A stretch of 18,453 nt of DNA from Thiopontia sp964344435 (lineage in GTDB: Bacteria > Pseudomonadota > Gammaproteobacteria > GCF-002020875), in contig CAYFNH010000047.1 in assembly GCA_964344435.1 (NCBI GenBank), positions 1 to 18,453 on the forward strand, in the 5' to 3' direction. The notes under the pieces were generated by a model that searched no databases, was not told the DNA's origin, and saw only the letters and a program-made list of their open reading frames with translations. Positions 12,924-18,453 of this stretch are shown here, in pieces. The position numbers and the translations under genes are program-made. The first letter of the stretch is position 1; the number at the start of each line of letters is the position of its first letter.

Positions 12924-15269
12924 TTGGCACGGGCGCAAAACAAGGGGCAGAAACAGCAAAAGGAGGCCACTGTGAGCACTCCAGCAGGGCGTGGTCTGCG
13001 TGAGGGAGCGCTGTTGATCAGCGCAGCGGTCACGCTCTACCTGTGGGCTTCTCTCTTCACGTTCAGCATGAATGACCCGGCCTGGAACTATAGTGCTCCG
13101 GTTGAGCAGTATCAGAACTCGGGTGGTGTCCTGGGGGCCTGGTTCTCCGATATCCTCTTTACCGTATTGGGGATCATGGCATGGATGATTCCGCCGGTGG
13201 CCGGCTGGCTGGGGTGGCTGCTGTTTGTCGATCGGGCCCGCCTGTTGCGGTTTGATCCCCAGCTTCTGGGGGTGCGGGTAGGTGGCTTTCTGATGGCAGT
13301 GATTGGTGGAACCGGGCTCTCCTATCTCCACTTTCACCGTTTTGATGCCTCCTTGCCGGCGAAGACGGGGGGGGTACTGGGTGACTGGATTGGTAGCCTC
13401 TTTACCTCTGCCATCGGCCCCTTTGGCAGTACCCTGTTTCTGCTGGCGCTGTTTCTGGTAGGAGTCTCGGTATTCACCCATATCTCCTGGTTTGTGGTGA
13501 TGGAGCGGATCGGTGCAGCGGTACTGGAAGGGGTGCTGCGGTTGCGGTCCATCCCCAACAAGGTTCATGAGAAACAGGCAGGGCAGCAGGCGAAAGAGGT
13601 GCGGGAGCAGGAGGTCGAGAAGGAGCGCAAGAAGAGCCGCCAGCGCCCCAAGCCCAAGATTGAGCCCAAGATTGGCAAAATCGAGATCAGCGAGCGTGCC
13701 CTGAAAGAGACTCAGGGCTCTCTGTTTGAGGATCTCACCACCAACTATGGCAGCTACAGTGGTGAACAGGGGCCGATTCAGCCGCCACCACTTTCCCTGC
13801 TCAACAAGGCGGAGCAGGTGGACGGGGGGTATTCCCACGAGACGCTGGAGGTGCTCTCGCGCCAGGTGGAGCTCAAGCTCAAGGAGTTCGGGGTCGAGGT
13901 CGAGGTGGTCGCGGTACAGCCGGGGCCGGTGATCACCCGGTTTGAGCTGATGCCGGCACCGGGGATCAAGGCCAGCAAGATTACCAATCTCTCCAGTGAC
14001 CTGGCCCGTTCGCTGACCCTGCAGAGTGTGCGGGTGGTGGAGGTGATTCCGGGCAAGGCGACCATTGGTCTGGAGATTCCCAATGAGATACGTGAAACCG
14101 TCTTTCTGTCAGAGATTCTCGCCTCACACGCCTATGATCAGAGCAAGGGGGCGTTGAGTCTGGCGCTGGGCAAAGATATTGCCGGGCAGCCGTTGGTGGC
14201 CGACCTTGCCAAAATGCCCCACCTGCTGGTGGCCGGAACCACCGGTTCGGGCAAGTCGGTCGGTATCAATACCATGATTCTGAGCCTGCTGTTCAAATAC
14301 TCTCCGGAGTATGTTCGTCTGATCATGATCGACCCCAAGCTGGTCGAGCTTTCGGTCTATGATGGTATTCCGCATCTATTGGCCCCGGTGGTAACCGATA
14401 TGACCGAGGCTGCCAGTGCCCTGCGTTGGAGCGTGGCCGAGATGGAGCGCCGCTATAAACTGATGTCGGCACTCAATGTGCGTAGTGTTGGCGGCCTCAA
14501 CAAGAAGATTCGGGATGCCATTGAGGTGGGAGCACCGCTGGCAGACCCGCTGCACCCAGCGGTGGAGGGGGCGGAGCATGAACAGCCCCTGCTTGAACCA
14601 CTCCCCTATATCGTGGTCTTTGTGGATGAGTTTGCCGATCTGATGATGCAGGTGGGCAAGAAGGTCGAGGAGCTGATTGTCCGTATCGGTCAGAAGGCGC
14701 GAGCGGCAGGCATTCACATGATTCTCGCTACCCAGCGCCCCTCTGCTGATGTCATTACCGGGCTGATCAAGTCCAATGTGCCCAGCCGTGTCGCCTTTCA
14801 GGTCTCCTCCAAGATGGACTCCCGGGTGATTCTCGACCACAACGGGGCCGAGAACCTGTTGGGGCGGGGGGACCTGCTCTATCTGCCGGTAGGAGCGGGA
14901 ATGCCCACCCGTGTTCACAGCGCCTTTGTCGATGATGATGAGGTGATGCGGGTGGTCGAGCATCTCAAGAGTAGTGGAGAGCCACAATATGTGGAAGATG
15001 TACTTGCCACACCGGATGCAAGCGAGGCTGGTGCCGGGGGTGAGGGAGGTGTTGAGGATGCAGAGAATGATCCGCTCTATGATGATGCAGTACGGATTGT
15101 TACCGAAAGCCGCAAGGCCTCGGTCTCCGGAGTACAGCGGCGGTTGCGGGTCGGCTATAACCGGGCCTCCAGACTGGTTGAGGCGATGGAGTATGCCGGC
15201 GTAGTCAGTCCGGTTGGCGGCAATGGTCAGCGCGAAGTACTGGCTCCCCCGCCGGTAGAGATGGATTGA
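12924..15269 (+). CDS. ftsK: DNA translocase FtsK
   Basis: FtsK is a septal membrane protein whose hexameric motor pumps DNA toward dif sites and activates XerCD during chromosome segregation. The 781-aa product has an N-terminal domain with about four membrane segments (residues about 28-200) and a charged linker rich in Lys, Glu and Gln (about 215-260). The motor has Walker A GTTGSGKS (438-445) and Walker B VVFVDEFADLMM (Asp568, Glu569). A C-terminal gamma winged helix (about 716-777, ASVSGVQRRLRVGYNRASRLVEAME) follows and normally reads KOPS sequences. The linker is short compared with E. coli (1329 aa) but normal for many genera. TTG 12924 is preceded by GAGGTG at 12911-12916 and gives an MARA-type basic N-terminus. 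GTG 12972, with AGGAGG at 12961-12966, is an equally credible start 16 residues later. Confidence 0.96.
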   Translation: MARAQNKGQKQQKEATVSTPAGRGLREGALLISAAVTLYLWASLFTFSMNDPAWNYSAPVEQYQNSGGVLGAWFSDILFTVLGIMAWMIPPVAGWLGWLLFVDRARLLRFDPQLLGVRVGGFLMAVIGGTGLSYLHFHRFDASLPAKTGGVLGDWIGSLFTSAIGPFGSTLFLLALFLVGVSVFTHISWFVVMERIGAAVLEGVLRLRSIPNKVHEKQAGQQAKEVREQEVEKERKKSRQRPKPKIEPKIGKIEISERALKETQGSLFEDLTTNYGSYSGEQGPIQPPPLSLLNKAEQVDGGYSHETLEVLSRQVELKLKEFGVEVEVVAVQPGPVITRFELMPAPGIKASKITNLSSDLARSLTLQSVRVVEVIPGKATIGLEIPNEIRETVFLSEILASHAYDQSKGALSLALGKDIAGQPLVADLAKMPHLLVAGTTGSGKSVGINTMILSLLFKYSPEYVRLIMIDPKLVELSVYDGIPHLLAPVVTDMTEAASALRWSVAEMERRYKLMSALNVRSVGGLNKKIRDAIEVGAPLADPLHPAVEGAEHEQPLLEPLPYIVVFVDEFADLMMQVGKKVEELIVRIGQKARAAGIHMILATQRPSADVITGLIKSNVPSRVAFQVSSKMDSRVILDHNGAENLLGRGDLLYLPVGAGMPTRVHSAFVDDDEVMRVVEHLKSSGEPQYVEDVLATPDASEAGAGGEGGVEDAENDPLYDDAVRIVTESRKASVSGVQRRLRVGYNRASRLVEAMEYAGVVSPVGGNGQREVLAPPPVEMD

Positions 15270-15273
15270 TCCG

Positions 15274-15885
15274 ATGATTCGGTTCTGGACAAGCCTGCTT
15301 GTACTGTTGCTGCCAGTGTGCGGTTTTGCCGATCCGCTGCAGCGGGTTGGTGAGTTGCTGGCAGAGATCGACAGCCTGCAGGGCTCCTTTGTGCAGCAGG
15401 TAAGGGACGGAGCGGGGCAGTTGGTGGAGGAGAGTGCCGGTACCCTGCAGGTGCAACGCCCGGGTAAATTCCGCTGGCTGACGGAGCGCCCCTATCCACA
15501 GCAGGTGATTGCCGATGGGGAGGTGATCTGGATCTATGATCCGGATCTGGAGCAGGTGACCCTTCACCACCAGGATGCACTGGCAACCACACCGGCGATG
15601 CTGCTTACCGACCCCGATGCACTGCAGCAGTACACACTGGTGTTGCGTAGTGGCGCGCAGCCATATGAGTGGATTGAGCTGATCCCCCGGCAGCCACGTA
15701 GCGGTGGCTTCGAGCGCCTGATGATTGCTCTGGATGGGGAGGTATTACGCAAGATTGTGGTTGAGGACAGTCTTGGGCAGCAGACCACAATTGAGTTGCA
15801 CGACCTGAGTATCAACCTCTCTCTCTCCGAAGCGCTGTTTGATTTCGTCCCTCCCGCAGGGGTTGATGTGGTAGGAGAACGATAG
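15274..15885 (+). CDS. lolA: Outer-membrane lipoprotein carrier protein LolA
   Basis: LolA is the periplasmic chaperone that takes lipoproteins from the LolCDE complex and hands them to LolB at the outer membrane. The 203-aa precursor starts with a Sec signal peptide (FWTSLLVLLLPVCGFA, cleavage probably after Ala19 before DPLQR). The mature part has the family's DSLQGSFVQQVRDG, GTLQVQRPGKFRWLTERPYPQQVIADGEVIWIYDPDLEQVT pattern (quoted here in part: PGKFRW, WIYDPDLEQV) and ends in LFDFVPPAGVDVV. It begins 4 nt after ftsK and overlaps the rarA start by 1 nt, so ftsK-lolA-rarA is an operon, as in most gammaproteobacteria. Confidence 0.95.
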   Translation: MIRFWTSLLVLLLPVCGFADPLQRVGELLAEIDSLQGSFVQQVRDGAGQLVEESAGTLQVQRPGKFRWLTERPYPQQVIADGEVIWIYDPDLEQVTLHHQDALATTPAMLLTDPDALQQYTLVLRSGAQPYEWIELIPRQPRSGGFERLMIALDGEVLRKIVVEDSLGQQTTIELHDLSINLSLSEALFDFVPPAGVDVVGER

Positions 15886-17174
15886 TGACCGTGCCACTGG
15901 CGGAGCGGATGCGCCCCGCTACTCTGGAGCAGTTTCAGGGGCAGGAGCATCTGCTTGCCACTGGTAAACCGCTGCGCCGGGCGATAGAGAGTGGCCAGCT
16001 CCACTCCATGCTGTTCTGGGGGCCACCGGGTACCGGGAAGACCACCTTGGCACGGTTGATTGCCGGTTATGTCAATGCCGACTTTCTCTCCCTCTCGGCG
16101 GTGCTGTCGGGGGTCAAGGAGATTCGGGCGGCGATTGAGCAGGCCAGGGCATCACGGCAGTTGGGCAAGGGCACTCTGCTGTTTGTCGATGAGGTGCACC
16201 GCTTCAACAAGAGCCAGCAGGATGCCTTTCTGCCTCATGTGGAGGATGGCACCGTCACCTTTGTCGGGGCCACCACCGAAAACCCCTCTTTCGAGCTGAA
16301 CAACGCACTGCTCTCCCGGGCACGTCTCTACACGCTCAAGGCGCTCTCACCGCAGGCGCTGAGAGAAATTGTGCTACAGGCATTGGAGCACCAGTCCGAT
16401 ACCATATACCTGCCGGAAGAGGGAATGGAGCAGATTGTGACGGCGGCGGATGGAGATGCTCGCAGGGCACTTAATCTGCTGGAGATCGTGATCGGACTGG
16501 CTCAAACGGATGAGCAGGGGAGGCTGCAGATTACCACTCGAAGTGTGGCGCAGGTGGTTGCAGAGGGGGGGCGGCGCTTCGACAAGGGGGGAGACCTCTT
16601 CTATGAGCAGATCTCGGCACTGCACAAGTCGGTTCGTGGCTCCAACCCGGATGCGGCACTCTACTGGTTTGCGCGCATGATCGATGGTGGAGTCGATCCG
16701 CTCTATGTGGCCCGGCGTGTGGTGCGGATGGCCAGTGAGGATATTGGCAATGCCGATCCACGCGCCTTGCAGATTGCGCTCAGCGCCTGGCAAACCTATG
16801 AACGGCTGGGTAGCCCGGAGGGGGAGCTGGCCATTGCCCAGGCCGTTGCCTATCTGGCGGTTGCCCCCAAGAGTAACGCGATCTACAGCGCCTGGAAGCA
16901 GGTGCTGTCCGATGTACGGCAGGGAGGCTCGGCAGAGGTGCCGGTTCATCTGCGTAATGCGCCAACCCGGGTGATGAAGGAGTTGGGCTACGGGCATGCC
17001 TACCGCTATGCCCATGATGAGCCCGAGGCGTATGCGGCCGGGGAGACCTATTTCCCCGATGAACTGGGGGAGTTACAGTATTACCATCCGGTGGAGCGGG
17101 GGATGGAGATCAAGATTGGAGAACGGCTCGACTATCTGCGCGAACTCGACCGACAGGCCAGAGGCAGACGCTAA
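15885..17174 (+). CDS. rarA: Replication-associated recombination protein A (RarA/MgsA AAA+ ATPase)
   Basis: RarA is a clamp-loader-like AAA+ ATPase, related to Mgs1/WRNIP1, that acts at stalled replication forks. The 429-aa product has Walker A WGPPGTGKTT (46-53 core), Walker B LLFVDEVHRFNKSQQD (Asp102, Glu103), sensor 1 FVGATTENPSFE and the LLSRARLY arginine-finger region. The C-terminal tetramerisation domain shows GSNPDAALYWFARMIDGGVDPLYVARR and RLGSPEGELAIAQAV, with the usual GRRFDKGGD segment between. GTG 15885 overlaps the lolA TAG by 1 nt and has AGGAG at 15873-15877. In E. coli serS follows; here a small unknown gene follows instead. Confidence 0.97.
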   Translation: MTVPLAERMRPATLEQFQGQEHLLATGKPLRRAIESGQLHSMLFWGPPGTGKTTLARLIAGYVNADFLSLSAVLSGVKEIRAAIEQARASRQLGKGTLLFVDEVHRFNKSQQDAFLPHVEDGTVTFVGATTENPSFELNNALLSRARLYTLKALSPQALREIVLQALEHQSDTIYLPEEGMEQIVTAADGDARRALNLLEIVIGLAQTDEQGRLQITTRSVAQVVAEGGRRFDKGGDLFYEQISALHKSVRGSNPDAALYWFARMIDGGVDPLYVARRVVRMASEDIGNADPRALQIALSAWQTYERLGSPEGELAIAQAVAYLAVAPKSNAIYSAWKQVLSDVRQGGSAEVPVHLRNAPTRVMKELGYGHAYRYAHDEPEAYAAGETYFPDELGELQYYHPVERGMEIKIGERLDYLRELDRQARGRR

Positions 17175-17298
17175 GGACTCCTCTGAAGTCCGGGTAAAAT
17201 GGTGTGGTCAATTTAGGGGAACCCTTACTGGGGCGAGGCATGGTTTCTGCTATCTACCCAGCGAGCGTCAAAAAAATTGAAAGGAGTGGTTGAAGAAA

Positions 17299-17550
17299 AT
17301 GTCCAGTGAAGAGTTGAAAACATTTCTGGCCGGCTGGTTGGCCGAGATCGACGAATTCTCATTGAAAAGTTTGCATCACCGCTTGATGAAAAGTGGTATC
17401 TGTAAACAGAACACCAGCAAGCGAGAGCTTTCCAAAATCCTGATGGAGCTGGAGGATGAAGAGGTGTTGAGCCTGATTCGGGTTGATGACTTCGATGAAG
17501 ATGACCCCTTCCGTGACAGTCCGATCTGGACTGCATTTAAAAACGACTAG
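17299..17550 (+). CDS. Small acidic protein of unknown function
   Basis: I do not recognise this 83-aa product. It looks like a real gene: AAGGAG at 17281-17286 precedes it, the codon use resembles its neighbours, and a strong terminator lies 25 nt after its stop. The N-terminal two thirds look helical (SSEELKTFLAGWLAE, SLKSLHHRLMKSG, KRELSKILMELEDEEVLSLI), possibly a compact winged-helix-like fold. The tail is strongly acidic (DDFDEDDPF) and ends WTAFKND. ATG 17299 is chosen; a TTG at 17290 would add three residues but lies only 3 nt from the Shine-Dalgarno. It begins 124 nt after rarA, whose downstream region shows no terminator, so it could be cotranscribed with rarA. Confidence 0.65.
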   Translation: MSSEELKTFLAGWLAEIDEFSLKSLHHRLMKSGICKQNTSKRELSKILMELEDEEVLSLIRVDDFDEDDPFRDSPIWTAFKND

Positions 17551-17575
17551 GCTATCTGGTTAAATAGTTGATAAT

Positions 17576-17628
17576 AAAAAGATTGTCCTTTGTTTTCTTG
17601 TTTGTAGAAAACAAAGGACAATCTTTTT
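17576..17628. terminator. Bidirectional intrinsic terminator with a 22-bp perfect stem
   Basis: Arms 17576-17597 and 17607-17628 are perfect reverse complements over 22 bp around a 9-nt loop. The stem begins with five A and ends with a run of six T (17624-17629), so it can stop transcripts on either strand. It closes the small unknown gene and separates the housekeeping block from the toxin-antitoxin cassette. The stem is much longer than needed for termination. Confidence 0.85.
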
Positions 17629-17634
17629 TGTTTT

Positions 17635-17658
17635 AAAGTTAGAACTGACCCTGTTGTT
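17635..17658 (+). repeat. Left direct repeat flanking the toxin-antitoxin cassette
   Basis: This 24-bp stretch (beginning AAAGTTAGAACTGACCC) recurs at 18340-18363 in the same orientation with one difference (T here, C there, at the 18th base). The palindrome CTCAGCTGAG (17659-17668) follows at once. The two copies bracket the whole yefM/yoeB-like operon including its promoter. Confidence 0.8.
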
Positions 17659-17705
17659 CTCAGCTGAGGTTGAGCGTCTGAAGGGTTTTAATCGTTGATG
17701 GCATG

Positions 17706-17732
17706 TTGTTTTTTTCACCTTCTTTATATAAT
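17706..17732 (+). promoter_or_regulatory. Toxin-antitoxin promoter
   Basis: A perfect TATAAT at 17727-17732 lies 38 nt before the antitoxin ATG. The -35 is weak; TTGTTT at 17706-17711 gives a 15-nt spacer. The -10 box overlaps the left arm of the palindromic operator at 17728-17754, as expected for an autorepressed promoter. Confidence 0.6.
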
Positions 17733-17754
17733 GTACGGAGTAGCCGTACATTAT
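17728..17754. promoter_or_regulatory. Palindromic operator of the toxin-antitoxin operon
   Basis: ATAATGTACGG (17728-17738) and CCGTACATTAT (17744-17754) form an 11-bp perfect inverted repeat with a 5-nt spacer. The TGTAC core resembles the TGTACA core known for YefM-YoeB operators. Because it covers the -10 box, binding of antitoxin or of the toxin-antitoxin complex here would block transcription. The palindrome is seen; the binding is inferred. Confidence 0.75.
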
Positions 17755-17769
17755 TGTTGAGAGGTTGAA

Positions 17770-18042
17770 ATGGAAAGTGTAAGCGTGAACCGGTTTCGAG
17801 ATAACCTGAAAAACTATGTTGAACAGTCGATTAGTGAGCATGCTCCTGTCCGGGTTACTCGGCGCAATGGGGAAGACTTTGTGGTTCTTGGTGCCGACGA
17901 CTGGGAGAGAGAGCAAGAGACGCTCTATGTTTTGCAGAACAGTGATCTGATGCGGCAGATTGCGGTATCGATAAAAACCCACGCCAATCAACAAGGATAT
18001 CGCCCTGGTACCGGAGAGCTGGATGAGATCATTGGTGTTTGA
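17770..18042 (+). CDS. Type II antitoxin, Phd/YefM family
   Basis: The 90-aa product is a YefM-type antitoxin. An N-terminal DNA-binding and dimerisation domain (VSVNRFRDNLKNYVEQ, then PVRVTRRNGEDFVVLGADDWE) is followed by a C-terminal toxin-neutralising tail (ETLYVLQNSDLMRQI to GELDEI). These proteins bind and block the partner toxin and repress their own operon. ATG 17770 has GAGAGG 5 nt upstream (17759-17764). The gene overlaps the toxin start by 20 nt, so toxin translation is likely coupled to that of the antitoxin, with the toxin's own GGAG inside the antitoxin gene. The surrounding DNA is more AT-rich than the housekeeping genes, which suggests transfer. Confidence 0.9.
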   Translation: MESVSVNRFRDNLKNYVEQSISEHAPVRVTRRNGEDFVVLGADDWEREQETLYVLQNSDLMRQIAVSIKTHANQQGYRPGTGELDEIIGV

Positions 18043-18292
18043 AGGAAATACCTGGTCTGCTTATGAAGAGCTCAGACGAAAAGACAAAAGGCTCCATACT
18101 GCGTTGTGCAAAATTTTGCGGGAGATGTTGCGAAATGATCCTGCTGTCGGGAGCGGAAAACCTGAACCATTGAAGCATAATCTCTCTGGTCTATGGTCTC
18201 GGAGGTTGAGCCAAAAGGATCGAGTAGTTTATCGGTTTGATGGTCAGTCGGTCTATATTTACGCGATTGGTGGGCATTATGATCAATATTGA
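18023..18292 (+). CDS. Type II toxin, YoeB/Txe family mRNA endonuclease
   Basis: The 89-aa product matches the YoeB/Txe family, RelE-fold toxins that cut mRNA in the ribosomal A site and halt translation. The family signature GKPEPLKHNLSGLWSRR is intact. By alignment to E. coli YoeB, the catalytic residues Glu46, Arg65 and His83 correspond to Glu48 (KPEPL), Arg67 (KDRVVY) and His85 (GGHYDQY) here, so the toxin looks active. The C-terminus is extended by a few residues past the usual Tyr (HYDQY). GGAG at 18013-18016 gives a 6-nt spacing to ATG 18023. The gene follows the antitoxin with a 20-nt overlap and has no terminator of its own before the right repeat. Confidence 0.92.
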   Translation: MRSLVFEGNTWSAYEELRRKDKRLHTALCKILREMLRNDPAVGSGKPEPLKHNLSGLWSRRLSQKDRVVYRFDGQSVYIYAIGGHYDQY

Positions 18293-18339
18293 TTGTGTTG
18301 TCGTTGGTTCTACATTTCTCTGGTTGGGATAGGTGTGTG

Positions 18340-18363
18340 AAAGTTAGAACTGACCCCGTTGTT
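18340..18363 (+). repeat. Right direct repeat flanking the toxin-antitoxin cassette
   Basis: This is the second copy of the 24-bp repeat at 17635-17658, with 23 of 24 bases identical and the same orientation. It begins 47 nt after the toxin stop and runs directly into the tandem array at 18347-18398. Confidence 0.8.
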
Positions 18364-18398
18364 TCGAACTGACCCCGTTGTTTCTGACCCCGTTGTTT
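18347..18398 (+). repeat. Tandem array of a 19-bp unit (2.7 copies)
   Basis: GAACTGACCCCGTTGTTTC occurs at 18347-18365 and again at 18366-18384, followed by a partial unit TGACCCCGTTGTTT at 18385-18398. The unit is also the core of the 24-bp direct repeat left of the toxin-antitoxin operon. The array is in frame with the transposase fragment that follows, and reads as repeated LTPLF. Confidence 0.85.
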
Positions 18399-18401
18399 GT
18401 G

Positions 18402-18453
18402 ATGGATGAGGCCCATCTGCAGCAGGCGGTTCGTTATGTTTCGCTCAACCCGG
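18402..18453 (+). pseudogene. Y1 (IS200/REP-associated type) transposase fragment, 5' part missing, continues past window
   Basis: The frame from 18402 reads MDEAHLQQAVRYVSLNP and remains open to the window edge. This resembles the internal MDEAHLLAAVRYVELNPVRA segment of Y1 tyrosine transposases of the IS200/REP-associated (RAYT) kind, where it normally lies some 100 residues into the protein, after the HUH motif. The upstream sequence in this frame is the tandem repeat, not transposase. The gene has therefore lost its 5' end, or a new junction has formed here. Only 17 residues are visible, so the family call is moderate. Confidence 0.55.

Noticed and set aside
12741..13838. A 365-codon minus-strand open frame across the palindrome and 5' ftsK
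   Set aside because: It is antisense to the well-supported ftsK, begins inside ftsK, is low-complexity and rich in Pro, Gln and His, and matches nothing known.
17560..17994. A 144-codon minus-strand open frame over the terminator and antitoxin
   Set aside because: It crosses the terminator, the operator and the antitoxin coding sequence, and has no family features.
17635..18363. Integron attC sites around the toxin-antitoxin cassette
   Set aside because: The repeats contain GTTAGAA, which resembles but does not fit the GTTRRRY core, no matching inverse core is present, and no imperfect attC-like palindrome spans the repeats.
18347..18398. A short CRISPR array
   Set aside because: The repeat units are contiguous with no spacers, and no cas genes are present.

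Overview
The window looks like chromosomal DNA of a gammaproteobacterium. The gene blocks rbfA-truB-rpsO-pnp, surE-pcm-(yqaA-type)-nlpD-rpoS and ftsK-lolA-rarA are typical of that class, and the protein motifs fit. A free-living or symbiotic member of the Chromatiales/Thiotrichales type is plausible, but the sequence alone does not settle the order. Most of it is dense housekeeping DNA. Only the last 900 bp and the gap before ftsK look accessory.

Positions 1-3930 are the translation/RNA-decay block: the 3' end of rbfA, then truB, rpsO and pnp, closed by a strong intrinsic terminator. The rpsO and pnp leaders carry clear hairpins, which fits the autoregulation known for these genes in Escherichia coli. 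Positions 3945-7733 are a tightly packed surE-pcm-yqaA-nlpD-rpoS operon (stationary-phase survival, protein repair, envelope, sigma S) with overlapping or nearly touching genes. A 647-aa membrane histidine kinase with no adjacent response regulator follows at 7804-9747. Its end overlaps, tail to tail, the minus-strand pair trxB-aat (9716-11395). The alanine dehydrogenase gene ald diverges from trxB and occupies the place where enterobacteria have lrp.

A 404-bp gap (12520-12923) holds a 125-bp palindrome with 28-bp perfect outer arms, plus smaller hairpins. A partial copy of one arm lies between rpsO and pnp. ftsK, lolA and rarA follow (12924-17174) as a compact DNA-segregation, outer-membrane-lipoprotein and replication-repair group, then a small unknown acidic protein and a 22-bp perfect hairpin terminator.

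The right end (17635-18453) is the most mobile-looking part. A YefM/YoeB-type toxin-antitoxin operon, with its own palindromic operator over the -10 box, lies between two 24-bp direct repeats that differ at one base. The right repeat opens into a tandem array of the same 19-bp unit, which runs in frame into a 5'-truncated Y1 (IS200/REP-associated type) transposase that leaves the window. No tRNA, rRNA or CRISPR array was seen.
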